Below are positions 1 through 15,300 of a DNA stretch of 64,000 nucleotides, piece after piece (position 1 is the stretch's first letter; every line of letters starts with the position of its first letter). The position numbers and the translations under genes are program-made. The notes below the pieces were generated by a model. It searched no databases. It worked only from the letters and a program-made list of their open reading frames with translations, and had not been told where the DNA came from. This DNA is from Ascidia mentula (taxonomy: Eukaryota; Chordata; Ascidiacea; Phlebobranchia; Ascidiidae), in assembly GCA_947561715.1 (NCBI GenBank), contig OX387204.1:7135001-7199000 (forward strand), read 5' to 3'.

Positions 1-304
1 TATAGCTTACCTCTGTGACGATTACGCTGACGGGAAGGTACATCACGTGTCTGAGATCAGTACAATTTAAATCCTAATCGGTTTAAACGGGTCGATCGAT
101 AAGGATTACTCACTAATGTGACCATGCCACTCACGCAATAATATTAGCATTGTTATGCAGTGACGGTAAGAGGATGCAGTCTTGTGTTCCATTTATTTTA
201 CTGTTTGTGAAGTTGTGAAAATGCATGTTAGTTTGAGCTTTACATGCAAGTGCTTTAATGGGCAAACAAATATTAAATTGATTTCAACCTGATTTAAAAT
301 CTAG
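1..304. other. Intron, or unassigned sequence, at left edge
   Basis: This stretch ends in an AG acceptor at 303-304, in front of the first exon I can support. No coiled-coil-like reading frame is visible here. A possible donor near 36-37 (GGGAAG|GTAC) is not enough to call an exon, because its phase and composition do not clearly join the exon at 305. The 5' end of the large gene lies to the left of the window. Confidence 0.5.
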
Positions 305-3300
305 GAAGAAATAGAAAGGCTAACGACTGAGTTAGAGGATTCCAAAGATCTTCTTCAATCGTTGAAAAAGCGAAATCAAGACCTTGAAAGAGAGGTGGTT
401 TTTATTATTTATTTAGTTTACCTTTCGCTGTTCGATGTAAACACAAGTTAATATTCCTTCCGACTGACAGGCATTGGATTTGGAGGAAAAACTCCAAGAA
501 ACTCACCGAAATTTGGCGGTAAAAGAGGATGAATGGTCGGAAACACAAAAGCTTCTTACGATGAATGAAGCAAACTCAAAGGAAAGTCTCAGAAGGTAGG
601 TTTGTATCCTTGAAACTTTAAACACGTGAAAGGCGTAAGAACTGCAAAATGTCATATGTCGAAAATTCCCGCTTAAAAGTTTAAATTTATCTCTTCAATA
701 TTCGAAACATGTGACTTTGTGAGCAGCAAGGAGGAGGATATCGAAAAGCTGGAGGAGCGAATACAATCGCTTAACTTCGACATTAAAGAAAAGGTCCAAG
801 AAGTTCGTCGTCTAGAAGAGAAAACCGAAACCACCAACGAACAACACGACGCGAAAATTTCACAAATGGAGAAGAAACTGATGAATCTTACAGCTGCAAT
901 GGACAGAAAGGTAACATGCTATTAGCTTTTTACTTAAAAGGGTTTAGATTTTAAAAGCATTTTCCTGTGTGTTTTCCGTAACCATTATGCGACATCTTAC
1001 ACCACACTTGTGGCTTTATTCTATCACGGTTAGAACACTAAAAGTGAAGCACTGAATCGTTTACTATTGAGTTCAAGAGGCCTTGCTAAACTGTGTGTAT
1101 TGGACAATGAGCTTAAGTGCGCTACAAATCCTTAAGACGACGCGGTGTACTTCCGAAAGTGCCACTTGGACACTCGCCGGAGAAACCGCGCATCTCCGTC
1201 ATACTTGCGGCATAAGTTCATGTGCTTATGGTTTTTGACAATTTGAGTGGGATATTAGTGCCATGTTGTTGCTTTAGCGGTGCAATGTTATTTTTTGACA
1301 TTAGTCATTATATCGACACCTAAACAAAAAGCGCTGTTTGATTTGGCCACCGATCAACAAATGTCTATTTCTTCAAGGCGGAGGAGAATGACCTTCTCTC
1401 ATCAGAAACAAGAGAACTGAAACGAACAAATCACGAGGTCAAGTTGCTTTTGGAAAAAAAGGACGAAGAAATGAAGACGATGCGGGAGGAGAGACAAAAG
1501 GAAGAGGAAAATCTACGGAAATCGTTAAATTCTTTACAAGATAAATATACAGGTGGCGAAGATCTGTACAAACGTTGGTCCCGCGATAACATTCAAAAAG
1601 TCAGCTTAACTATTATGACCGCTAGGGAAAAATTGTGTGATGGTGTGGTCTTATCTTAAAGGTATTTTCTCTTTCGCTGTTCGTAGAAAAATGTGACGAT
1701 GAAATTGCTTTGAACAAAACTCTGCATTTCCGTCAAAACGAAATCGACCAATTAAAGGAAGCCGCTCGAAACCTCGAAGAAACGGAAAATCAGCTGAAAG
1801 CTTCGTTGCAACTAAATGGTAAAACTTTCTTAACACCCAGCTTTCGTCCATCTTTTACAATTATAAAGGGTCATTTTCTCAAACAGAACAAAGTCTATCA
1901 AATCTGAACAATCAACTGAGTGACAGAGAGGAGCGAATTGAAACCTTGAGTGCCAGATTGGACAAGTTGCAAGAAACAGAGGGGGCGCTGAGGAGCACGA
2001 TGGAAAGCGCCGACGAAATTATTGCTGAGAGGGAACAGCGACACCAAGAGGAAGTGGAGGAACTCAAGGATGGATTAAACAAGTAAATTGTTTTCTGGCA
2101 TCATACTGGTACGGATTAGTTTACTTTAAAAACTTTGAGCAGGACTTTGTCGGAGGCTAATAGAGCAAAGATGAGCAGCGAAGAGTTGCAAGAGGAAATC
2201 ATCCTTCTCGAAGAGAAGAACCAGTCGCTGGAGAACGAAATCGAGGAGATGAGGAAAGAAGAGCGCGACTGTGCAAACGACATGGAGACTCTGGAGGTTG
2301 TTAAAACTGTGCTAATGTCGTGATTCTTACCAGTTACCATATGCAACGGCTCTTTCCATAAGCAAAAACATACGAACCCAATTTTATCCTATATGGTTGA
2401 AAAGAACGTAAATAAAAAAAAAACATTTTTTATCCCGTGCATATATAACTTATTTACCAGATGGAACGCGAGCTTATGAACACAAGCCTTAACAACGCTA
2501 GGGAAGAAACCCAAGAGGCTCGCGACAAAAGCAATGATCTCGCTCTTACCGTTGACGAACTCAACGATATAATTGATGAAATGCAAGCGACTATTGACCA
2601 ACTGAACGCCCAGGTGGTGGCGCTACGGAGCGAGTGCGACCAGTTGACTTCAGACGCGCAGCAGGAGAGGATGGAAGCAGCGGAATTAAGGGAGGATAAC
2701 CAGGTTTTAAAGGAACAACTGCAGAAACTGCGCTCATCCACCTCGACCGGGTCGGCGACTCCACATGCCCAAAGACCCGTTGAAACTGCTAATGGCGAAC
2801 AGACGGAAAGGTAATTGGTTTTGGAAATTGAATTGCTTCAAACCTCGTGGATTGATTTGATTGTACTATTAATATTGAAACTGTTGCGATGGTAACGAGC
2901 AAACTGAAAGAGGTCACAAAAAATTTGGGAAGTACTGGATTAAATAACTTGTCTACAGCTAGTCAACAACTTGTCATACGAGCCAAACTTCCTGTGAAGG
3001 TTAATATTTAATTTGTAATCAGTGTACGACTACTCAAACAAACAACTAAAACATGTCGATGACGTAATCAGTGCGTCTATATTCGTACTTAACCAATACA
3101 GTTCACAGTCTCGTGTTTTCCATTGAAATATCTCGAGAGTAAAATCATTTAGGCACGCGTGCAAGTGCTTACTCAAGAAATCAAGTAAAAGGTCATTTAT
3201 GAAATCTGATCCCACAAAAAAAAATTGATTTTCCTTTTCCAGACTTGAAGAAGAGATTTGTCTCCTGCGAGAAGGTCTTGCTCAGGCTCAAAAGCTCATT

Positions 3301-6300
3301 CACTCGCTAAGAATTGACAAGGAGCATCTAGAACAGGAAGTGACGCGAATGCAGACCGACAGCGCTCGCGGTTCACTGCAGTGGACGGATGGCGCTGCCG
3401 ACAACACATATGACGTCAGCGATCGTGATGTATCAACCATGCACAGTGAAGAAGTCAAGATCCCAGAGGAAACAAAAATACAAGTAAAATCAAAATGAGT
3501 GACAAACACTTTCCTTCTGATATCGGTGACTGAAAAACATGCAGGAGATTGAAATATTTTCGATACACTCCGAAATGTTATTCCATGTAAACTTCATTTC
3601 AACGAAGTTAGGTTTCGTTTATTTATGTCAGCATTCTGCTCAGTTAACGCAATAACATGACGCAAGACAGTCAGGCAATTTGTTGCCAATTATTGCAGAG
3701 GAAACGTAACGTCCTGCTGTATAGGGTTTTACAAAAAAGCACGAATTATGAAGGCCAACAAAACGCACTGTCCCTTTTAAGATTTAGTTCAGTTTCTTTT
3801 GTTTATTTAACAGGAAGATTCAATCTCTCTTCGCTCTGAAAACGAAGCCTTACGTTGCAAGATCGCATCTCTGGAAGACAGTCTGAACGAGATGACCGAA
3901 AGGTTGGTTCCCAAACTGGAGTTAGGAAGTATTGCCGAAAGCGAGCCGAAGCAACGGCATGATGACGACACTGGTCGTTACCTGGATGACTGCGACGTGG
4001 ACACAGCTCGCGTTATCGATCACGAGGAGGTGGTCGAAAGCTTGAAAGAGAAACTACGCGCATCTGAGGACGCGGCCACCAAACTTTTGTTGCAGGTTGG
4101 TTTACCCTAATGTTGACCATAAATCGTTTGTTATATGCACAGGGTCCTATTTGTAGTTTGGTATATTTTTCGTCTCAGAGGCATAGCTTGACCAGAAGTT
4201 TTAGATGGGACCAAATATTTTATAGACGTGTAAAGGTTTTTGGTTTTATCGCCGCAGTAATTCATGGATTCAACAAAGTCTATAGTTTAAAAAAATATAT
4301 TTTTATATAAACTGTGGAAATTTGGAGTAACCCAAGCTTATAGGAAATCTTTATCATAGACTTGGTCACTTATTTTAAGTCGTTTTTAGTATCATTTACT
4401 GTCCATTGGGTCAGAGCCGGATCGGTTTTTCATTTACAACCTTTTTGTAAATGTCGAGTTTGGGCTTGTGTAAATGGTGATGTACCAGACAAAATCTCGC
4501 TAGTGTGATGAAGAAAATATCAATTCAAGAACAAACCGTTTTGAATGACACCTGTGTGTATGTGTAACAAGGGGGTGTAAGGCAAAGAGCAGCTCATATT
4601 CTCCAAACTTCCGAATATCAGGGTTAGTTTAGCCAACACTCGAAATGTTTTTCTCCCGGGAACTCCCACTTGTTCAAACGCTCCAAGCATTTGTGGTTGA
4701 CGTTCGTTTGTGGTTTAAATCCAGAAAACAAACTAGAAACGTAATACGTTGACCCACGGCCTGATGGGCAGTATTTGAAAGTTATATCATGCCTAGAAGC
4801 AACAGTAGCAAACTAGTAGGTTACATTCTTGAAATATCGTTCTATAATGCACCTATTTGAATGGCGCCATGCGTCAGATTTTATAAATGTCGATCAGCTT
4901 TATACCAGACCAAGCTAGCCGAAACTTGTCGGCTTTAACAAACATTGATTTAAGTAAGTGTTTATTTGCTTGTACGTGCTCTGGTTTCTTAAAAACAACT
5001 CTGTTCGACCTTGATTAAAAACTGAAGTCGTCCTTTGGGTTGTATCAAAATAGTAAGCTGGAAAAGGTCACAATGGATAGTTGGAGGCCAATCTTATCTA
5101 AAACTCGTCTTTGTTTAGGCCGTAAAAGAATTTAGTTACCGTTGCTATGGTTGCAGCAATCGCATAGCGAAGTAAATGGCGAACCCACGCTAAGGAATGA
5201 CCATTTTATAGCCAATATAGTTCTGTTTCGCGTGGAATAAAACATCTTACAGCGACGGTGACAAACAAAGCGCGTGTTGACACAGATCCGAAGCGCGTCG
5301 TGTAAGTACACAATCGGATCCCGAGCATCTCGAAAACCTTCACATGGGCAAGTATTTTACGATTCCGCTTTGGCCACAGCAGGGGTGACTATAGTGTATG
5401 TAGTATAGTCGTAGGTTAAACGGAGCATGGCAATTAATCTAGTGGAGATGTAGGTACAAGAAATGGAAGAAGAATCGGGATCCCTGCGCGAGAGAGTCCA
5501 GGAGCTCGCCAAGCAGAATGACGACATGCAGAGCGAGTTTTTTGGAGCAATTCACGACAACTTTCAGACTCAGGTGCTCGCGGATTTTCCAGCCACTTTT
5601 TTGCTAGTTTCGTTAGTGTCGATGCATGCTACATTAAAAAAAGGGCCAACTTATATGCAAAAAAATTTGTACAAGAAAAAAAAACGCCAGTTATTTCCCC
5701 CATTGCGTTCAAATAAGAATCCAAATTTAGATTCTCAGTTTAAATTTTTCATAAAATTTTACATGAAGATTGACGAGCTTACCACCGACAACGAGAAGCT
5801 GCAAGAAGAGTTGACTAACAAAGAAAAAGAACTGGAGGAAACAAAGTCGCAAATGCAGCAAACTTCGGGATCTGAGAACCAATGGCGTTTGAGGTTGGTG
5901 CTGGCTAAGTGTATGTCGGAAAGCTTTAAACTCTGAACTGGCTTTGACCATTCTCTAGGCAGATCAAACGTGTTGATTTAATAAAGTTTAATATGTTAAA
6001 TAGGATTTCCAAAATTTCTTTTTCGAAGGTAAATATTTATTCCAAAAAGGACATTCATATTTTCCCTCTATTGTCAGTTCAAGAATGTAAACATTTCAGA
6101 GCGACTAAGAAATCAATTTTACCCGGATTTTTCCTCCACAATATAAGCTAGCTATATCTTCATTGCTGGTATTGACTGGCTGCACAAAATTATCACAGGT
6201 ACCAAGATGTGCAAAAGATGGCAGAGGAACTTCGATCTCGGCTTCAACGAACAGAGAAAGACAACCACGAGCTCCAATGTCGACTGATCGACCTCGACCA

Positions 6301-9300
6301 GGAGTGTCAGAAAATGATGAACCAGGTTGAGCCGGCGATAAGCGAACGTTCGCATGCGGTAAGTTTCTATTCGTTTCTACTGCTGGGTGGGTTACGATGT
6401 AACTAGTTCAACGCACATAAAGTGAGTTTGGAGGAATAGGATATACGTACGTACAACAAGGAATAGCTCAAGTTTCTGGCCATTTTTGTGCTTGTTTCTA
6501 ATCCATCGAAAATGTTTTGTCCTACGTGTTCTCGTTGGAAACCGTGATATGGACGAATTTGGATTGTTTAGCTGAAATATGAACAAGTTTTCCATAAATA
6601 CAGTTTTATTGCAAAGGTTTCCCAAATGAGTTAAAGTAAGAAAACACTTCTGCACTTGACGCCACTTTATCGCGATCTCTTATCGCTTTCTACTGCTGGG
6701 AAAACCTTAGTAAACAGCTCATTGTGTTTAGCATTTGGCGCACATCATTTCACATTTCTGTCAGTGGGCATTCGATGGAGTTAATTCAGTTCTGGCAACG
6801 TTACGACGACAAAAATGCCAATGCGCAAACTTCTGCCGCCCGCATCAATCTTTTCCTGGGCAAATAGCGGAGACGCCATACTGCCCCATGGCCTGAAAGA
6901 GCTCAGGCAATGAAACCGCGAACACAGCGGGTCGTTACTCAATGTTTTCCGACTCTTTCCGCCTCGTAAAACTGGCGGTCATGTCCGGACAAGATTGTCC
7001 TTCCTCGGTCGTCACATTGAGTTACAGCTACTTAGTTTTCGTCAGTTTGCTTTGGGGATGTTTGTTTTGGCTCAAGATGCCGTATTGCCGCTATAACCGA
7101 CTTTTAAATTTTTGAACTTTATTGTTGCGTGTCGCCAGAGCGAAGTTAACTGGTTTTAATGGCTTAAAGGTTAAGATGTAAATGCAGTTTGGCCCAGGAA
7201 TTAGATTTAAGTGAAGCACTAAGGCAATCCATCGATGGTAGTTAATGTAGTTTTTACGACTTGCTGGTAACCTGATAAACTTAACGCTTTTATCAAGTGA
7301 GCTTTTAAGCTGAGAGTGTAGTAAAACCGATATCCAAACTAACCTATAGCTCTTCAGTTTGTTATGAAATAAATATCTTTCGGCCAAAACCTATTAACCC
7401 AGGACGCGAGTACAACAAAAGAGGGTCGTATGGAACATACATGGGCGTATCGCGTATTTGTTTTGCTCACATGTGCGCTATTGTGTTTCATTGTGGCGAA
7501 GGCTAAGCTCCGGTATGTAGTCCTCGGAAGGCGTATGGCAACAAGCGATTCTGTCTCGGCGAGCTTTACTTCTGTGCGCCAAAAAAGCATCCGACTCTGA
7601 ACCTCAGAATGTTAAAACCTGTCTGAGTTTCAACAAAGCTGTTGCGTTTAGGTTAAAGCAAGTTATTTTAGCAGACAACCAGCTGCTATTTGCGCGAGCG
7701 CTTTTTGTGGGGGAAATTATTGCATACTGAAGCAAGCGGTAAAGATAGCTGCCAAACTGACCTTCAGCGTTGCTTGTGTAATATTTATAGGTAGCTTGAG
7801 TTCAAACATAGTTTGTTTGCTAACGTGTTTGGATGAGGCTGTGTGTTTAGAGTATAGGTAAATTTGTTATTACTACGCAGTTTGATGTTCTGTCTTCCAA
7901 AACCAACAAGATATATATGTTGGTGGATGCACTAGCCGAAAAAACGAAAAACATACATTGTGCCTTGTTTATTAAACCAGCGCAATCTTGATTTAAAGAA
8001 GAAATTTCAGAAGAGGCAACCAGATAGAAAGTAGAAAATAAACCAGCTGCTCTCATTTGCATCACTGGGACACAATATAAGAATTGCTTGTCGCCTTGTA
8101 GAAAAATAATGTTGAATACATGATACCAAGCACAGCGTGAGAAAGCTTGGGCTCTGACAATACGGACTGATATTACAGAGCATCGATGCTACCGACATGA
8201 AACCAAAGTCGTGCGACGCGTGCGCTCAGACCCTCTCCCTCGATGACGTCATACGGGAGGTGAGAGAGGCAAGGAAGGCAAGAAAACGACAACAAATAAC
8301 GACCAATGGCATCGATGATACGGGTACTAAAATAACTATCTTAGAAAAAGCTGAAAGGTTTATTTTACCGCTTGACTACATACATCCCGTTGCAGAGAAC
8401 GAGGTTTCCGACATAGATTCTCATTCCACCGGTTCGGCGCAAAATCTAGCGGCCGAACTTCTGGTCATCTCCGAGACGCAAGGGGGAGCTACGGAGGCAG
8501 ACGGCCTCGCAAACGATCCGCTTCTTCAGCGGAGCATCATCCGAGAAAAAGTTGCCCCCGAGGAAGTAAAATTTAACGAAGGTTCGTCCGTTTATTGTGC
8601 AATTTGGTTTAACGTAAATATTGGTAAATTAAAGATTAAAGATGACTGGACTAACTTTATAACCAGCTTTAATAAAAGAACGATTAATCACGAGGCAAAT
8701 AAGTACACCGACCACTCAACCAACTTTATCAACATTTTTCAATTCAAGCTGACATTCCTCTTCCCGTGACGCAAAATGGTGACGTGGGAGGAACGAGGAG
8801 CCCGGATTCCGAACCGCCCTCGATATCAATCGCCACCAAAATCGGTGCGACCCTCGGAGACCAAATCAAGTCGCTGCAGAGCGAAATCTTGGGCTTCCAG
8901 CTGATGATCGAGAAGCTGAAAAAGCGGAATCAAGTAAGTTTTGTCAAATGCATACGTCGAAAATCTTAACGAAACGTGCGGAATTTTTGTTGGTATAAAG
9001 TGTGTTATACCCAAGGTGGCAAAAATTCTAAGTGAAAAGAAACGTCGACATGACAAATTTCCGTAATATTATACGTAGCCGACGCACTACAACAGCAGAC
9101 TTTCACAAAATCAATCATTTTTCCATTCCGTTGTACAATTCACACCACCTTTCACCGTTAAACCATTGTCGTAACTTCTGGTAATACACAATGAGGTTAA
9201 ATCCGCTACCTTTGCTACATCGCTACAATAGCGAGCGTCGCGTGTTTTTCTTGTACACCGACCGCGACACATCTCCTATTCATTGAGCGTGGCGCTATGC

Positions 9301-12300
9301 GGCAAACGATAACAGGGGATCGTCGAGTTACGTTTTGTGGGAGTGCAGACTCGAAGTTTGTGTAGAAAACATCCCTTTGCGTGATTTGATTTTCGAAAAA
9401 CTGTTGGAGAGGGCGCTACACTCGACACACGTTAGCGGACGAAGTTGGGAATATACCAATAAACTAGAACAGCCAAAGTAATACAGCAGGTTAAATGTGA
9501 CAAGGTCTAGAATCTAAACAGTAATAGTACAAATTGTTATTGATTTCGAGGTATAACTTATGAACCAAAAAGTTTCATTTAACAGATTTTAGCTTAGGGG
9601 TAGGCAACCCACGGTGTCCGCTCAGCAAAATCATCTGCCCCGCCTCTTTACAAATTGCAGTATAATATGTAAAGAAGAAGGACATTGTTAGTGGAAAAAT
9701 AATACGGCCCGCTGATACTATGCAGAGTTTGGCTTTGGCCATCAACTTGGGAAACTGCTTTAGCTTGTTCAGTGCCTTTCGGTGCAATTTTTCCGTTGTG
9801 CAACTGTGCAAGTTCATAACTCGAAACAGAGTAGAGTTGATATTTGTAATGTGTTTGACAAACAGTTTTCGTTGTTGTGCGCAGTGTTCATTTACAGGTT
9901 GAAATTAAACCAAAAATATATCCTGTAGGACTGTGTTCCAAGTCAACTCACACCCTAACGTTTGACCAGGTGCCTCTTCGACTGTGTTTATAAAGTCTCT
10001 AAGCTATAGAAGGGTCAGCGATTGTTCGGTGTTGCTTTAGCACTTTTCAACCTGCCATACACAAACTTCAACAGGAACTTCTCGACGGAGCTGGCGCGGC
10101 AATGACGCAGGACGACAAGGAGGCGATGGAACGTGAAATCAGTGCCCTTCGCGGTCAAGTAGCTCTTCTCGAACGGAACAATCGAATCTTCTCGGATCGT
10201 GAGAGAACTGACCTAAAGCAGGTGGGTTGCTATATTTGGGTGTTGTACTTTATTGTAGAATATAGGGATAGTGTAAAACAACGGCGAAATAATTTTAACT
10301 TGCTGATTTTTCTGCATTTCCATTAACAAATTTAAACACGCTGACTTTACTATCGGCACAAACTCCATTGCGCCGAAAAATGTTTACTGATCTCTTTCAA
10401 TGAATTAACAAAAACTATGCATGTTTTCTTGGGTGCTGCTCTCTGAAAGAAACACCTACATTAGCACACCCATTATTCACTTGCTCAGCTTACATTCACC
10501 ACTGAGGTGTAAAACACAAACAATTGTGATAAATCGATTTGATTTATTGTTGCTTTTCACACATTATCACCTCACATGTAGTGAAAGCTTACACTTTTCT
10601 TCAAACCCCGGCGCCTTGCCACTGTAGGATCTGGAGATGTCCAACAAGCGATGCAACAACTTACAGACACAACTGCTCAACATAAAGAAGCGAATGGAGT
10701 ACGAGGAGATGGAAAAATTACAGCGGGAATGCGACAAGTTCAAGGCCGAAGTTGGTTTCTAGTCTTTTTCACGAGTGTGATTTGGTGCTGATTGTCACTG
10801 CATGTCACGGAATGCCACTTTTTCATCTGTTTTCAAACGAACAAATCTTTCGCTGAAAATACAACGCTAACTTTAACCCATTGAATGTAGCTGTCAATAA
10901 GTAAGTCAGTTATTGACCTAATTCCAGCTTTAGGAGGGAAAAGTTACTTATATTGCTTTCCCTTGTTGTCTGTAGATCTTAAAACACTGTGTTAATATAC
11001 GATACGTGACCAATTGACATGCACATTTCTGCATTGGAAACTTGAAATGTAACAATATATACTAAAACAACAGGTTGACAAGCTACGGGAACAGCTACAG
11101 GAGTATGAAGATGATAAAGCAGGGAGCGGATCGGAAACTTCCGGTTCAAATCAAGGGGAAAAATACGCTCGTCTTTTGGAACTTGAAGAAGAAGCAGAGG
11201 AGCTTCAGAACAAGATAAAGGAAAAGGAAGAAGACGTGAAAGGTTGGCGAGACTTAAACAAATTGTCGTATATTAAAGTTACCTGGCACCTAGTCCCAGT
11301 GAACGTTCGTTAAGAGTAACTTTACTTCTATAGTTTAAGTTTCTATTCAGTTGTGGTGCATGTTTCAGACCGTGACGTCATGGTGGAAGAGCTGCAACAT
11401 CAACTGGAAAACGTAAGGAAGCAGCACCAGGAGGAGGCGAGGAAGTTGGAGAAGAAAAACAAGGAGCGGGAAAACGAGATGATTGAAGAAATAAGAGACT
11501 TGGAAAAGCAAGTGGAGGACTGTCAAGAGATGATAGAGGTTTTCGTGATGAATGTTTATATTGCTGGGTCCCTAAATAAGCAGGACAAAATACTTTACCT
11601 TTTACTCTGATATCTAGAATCATGTGTGTTAGGTATTTTTGTAAAATTGATAAAATAAAAGTGTTTACAGCTAAAGCAAGCCAACCTAAAAAACAAGTGC
11701 GACGAGCTCGAAGAATCAGAGTACGAGATCGAAAAGTTGCAGAAGGATATCCTGAAAAAGAGCAAGGAAATTGAAAAGCTTAAATGGGACATTGAATCTT
11801 TGCAGGTAAAACCCGCGACTTGTGGGCGATTTATGTGCGCGGCAATGTTTCACCACTGTATAAAAAATATTTTCACAGAGGGAAAATGCCTCTCTACGAG
11901 AACGCATAGACAACCTTAGACAAGCGCTAAATGACGTCAACGAATATCCCACGTCACCGCCGACGTCATTCCGCTCTCCTTCCAATGTGTCTATGCAGTT
12001 CCGTTCACGTTCTTCTTCTCGTTCTTCCAACCCAGTGACGTCACCGAAACGCAAAAGTGAATTGTCGAACCGCAGCACCGAATCAATCGGGTCATCTCCG
12101 GCTCACGTCCGAGCTACTTCTTCTGGAGACGAAGATTCTAGTGGCAAACGGACAAAAAGTCCGCTGAGAACCGGGATTGAGAGCGCAAAGAGGAAAGTCC
12201 ACGACATCGGAGATGTTCTGGACACACCAAGAGCTGCTCCAACGCCCAGAAGTTCGACTTCCAAAGAATCAAGTTGGTCGCATCCCGAACAACACCCTGA

Positions 12301-15300
12301 TAGAGAGGATATAGGAACAGACGCGATGCCTCTAAATAGAGGCGATGACAGCGATTCGAGCTTATCTTCTTCCTCGTCTCTTGAGATTTCAAAAATAGGA
12401 AGAGAGCGCCCACAGTCACTAAGCCTCTCTTTGCCGACAGAAAGTCACGCGCAGAAGGGATCTCACAGCGATCTGGAAGATATGCGCAAAGCAGTAAACG
12501 ATAGAAAAGGCCCATTCACGCCAAACAAGTCTAAAATCAGTCAAAAGCCTGAACCTGAGCATTCAGAAGCCAGAGCAGAAGTTCCGGAACAGAATGGGCA
12601 GACGAAGCCGAAAAACGGAGATCATATCAAGGAAGATATTGTGAGTGTCCTCTCGGTTCCATCGAACAACGCAACCCTGGAAACTTCACTTCCATTAGGC
12701 CGGCAAAGATTATCCTCAAGCGATGAAGGAATTTTGCCAGTAAACAGAAAAACATCACCGGCCTCATCAAAGCTAATCGGCGACGGTGGAACGAGTGACG
12801 ACGAAGCATCGACTTCTTCTAAATCTTCAGCATCCACGTTTAGACAGTCCCGCAAAAACTACAGTGAAAAGCCAGATTATAACGGAGAAGATGTTGCACC
12901 GACAAGTCAGCAAACAGCGCCAGCCACCAAACCTGTGAAAACAGTTAAAGAAACTGGAAATGCATTCAAACCAAATGTTCAGGGGTCTGAAAATCGAGCC
13001 CCACTGCTACCCGACGACCGCCCGACATTGATCCAGGAAGTGACGAAAGCGCGGGACGAGGCGCGGAAGTGGTTTCAGGAAGTGACGCAATCGGACCGGG
13101 AGAAGAGACACATAAGCAGACGCTTGGCAGAGTTGGAAAGCGAACTGGAACGTCTAAAAGGAATTGAAGACAAGTATGTAAATGTACTATCATGTGCCAT
13201 TTGTCAGCCAGTGGAAGATTTTAGCCCTAAAGTAGTGTCACCATTTCAAAGCTGACCTATATTCACTGTTAATATATTTTGAAATGTCATTCTTAGTTAT
13301 TCCGCCCTTAAAAAGAAGCAGGCAGAGGTGGAAAACGTGACACGTGACTTGGAGACGTTGCGAGCGCAAACCTCAGCAGCGAACCGAAAGGCGGAAGAGG
13401 CGAGGGAGAGAAGCGCTCTCCTCCAAGCTCACCTTCTTGACAAGGAGCAAGTAGAAGCAGAGAATGCCAAACTCAAGGAAAACATTGAAACACTTAAACA
13501 AGGAGTCGAAGAGAGGGTAAATTTCACTTTCACGTTCGCCTTATGTTTGGTGTTGGTCAGGTATTGGTCTATGATGTTGTTTGGAACAAGGAGTGACTTT
13601 TTTTTGCCTACAATGTGTTTGAAATACATTCATGTTAAAGTATACCCTACTCCATTGTTTAATGACCAAAATGTTGAGTTGCAGCCTTGGCCAACTGGTC
13701 TAAATACACTTCGATGGTATCATAGTGGTATATATTGTCGTTTAGAAACCGTCCACTACTCCACTGCGAGAATTGCAGCCTTCGTCTCTCGACTCATCTC
13801 TAAATGACCTCAAACCGTCCCCAGAGAAAAAATCGGGTGAAATTCCACCACGCGATGTCGCAATGGATCCCGGAATTGAGACACAAATTCGCAGCATAAA
13901 AGACAGCTTTGAATATGTGGCTAATAATGTACGACAACAAAACAAATACACCGATATATTTTGCGTTGTGTCCACCTTGCATTGTTTGAACTAGCCATAA
14001 ACTAACTTAAGGTTACTCATTGATGTAGTTTTCATTAACATGGATTTTCTTGGTGTATGGCCGTGTGGTTAGTGGTGCTAGTGGATGTTAAAACGTCATT
14101 GTTTGCATTTACTTTCATGTACAACTAACCGTTTGTAATTAACCCAGCTTTGTGATTTTTGTAGTTTACCAGTCTTGTTTTAAAGAAACATGACGCCGAG
14201 CTTGCACTTACCCCCGAAAAGGTACCAATGTCATGTTGTTGTGAATGACTTTTGTTGTGTGCTTTGCATAAAAACATCGATGTGTGCTGCACCAAATAAT
14301 CCACATTTTCTGTAACTGATAATGAAAAAGCAACTGAAAAGTAGTGCAATGCAGAAATTTTGTTGTTTTTGTGTAACAAAATTTTAATTGACTGGTGCGG
14401 TTATGTCATAATCCTTTGCAGGTCAAAGTCTCAAAGCTGAAGCGCAAATGCCTCGAACGCGATCAGCTGTTGGCAAAACTTGTGTTGAAATTACGCAAAA
14501 AGAAGCAGCGTGACGTCAGTGACGACGATTCGTCAGTGACGTCGTCAGTCGGACTCGACAATATGCTTGCCAAGGCGGATTCTCTGATTCGCTCAGAGGT
14601 GATTGACAGTGATTGGTCAGAGTCGGATCACGTGCTACCTGCATCGCGCAAGGACGATGGGGCAAAAAGCAATGGTAAACATTACACAGTACAAATATTT
14701 ACTAGTTATTAATAGGTAATGGAGCATTTATCTTCAGTGCGAATTAGTTTTGCGTTTTTTAAAAGAATATTTCTGTATTAACATCAAGTCGGTGGATGAA
14801 AGACAACCATTTTGAAAATATAACAATTTCAAATCACTGCCATATGCAATGAACGTGCAAAATACTCCTTTTTTAAAACACATTTATTGCCTAGAATTCA
14901 TATCTTCACCTCGTCCATCATCAGCGCTCATCCGCTCACTTACGGAGAAACCAATCAAGCGTCCCTCGACATCACCCACTCACCGGATTTTCGTCGCCAA
15001 GCGTGATTACGCCCCCTCGGCGGCAGCAGACAGCGATACGACTGCTCCAGTGACTCACGCCTTGCTCCCAGACCTCCCAGTGTTGGCTGGGGACACGGTG
15101 GTTGCCATTGGTAACCCGGACAAACGCGGTGATGGAAAAGTATGTACAGCGATACGGTTATTGTGACAGATTGGCTGAAAAACAAGAGCATGTGTTTGTT
15201 TTTTTCAGTTGTACCAACTTGCTGAAGTGCGCGGCAAGATTGGATTCGTGCCTCTGGCGCATCTGGTGGCCGCCGAGCAAGTGGAAGGCATGCAGGCTTT

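Larger units (their letters stand above)
305..11805 (+). other. Long coiled-coil segment (20 exons)
   Basis: The exons from 305 to 11805 encode nearly uninterrupted heptad-like sequence rich in Glu, Lys, Gln and Leu, for example EEIERLTTELEDSKDLLQS at 305-361. Exon 8179-8581 breaks the pattern. It carries a Cys-containing stretch (CDACAQ) and an acidic, low-helix insert, so it may act as a hinge. Coiled coils of this kind usually dimerise or act as tethers. The sequence alone does not show the partner. Confidence 0.75.

Noticed and set aside
1-36. Possible short exon ending at a GT near 37
   Set aside because: The phase and residue composition do not join the coiled-coil exon at 305, and no clear acceptor can be confirmed at the window edge.
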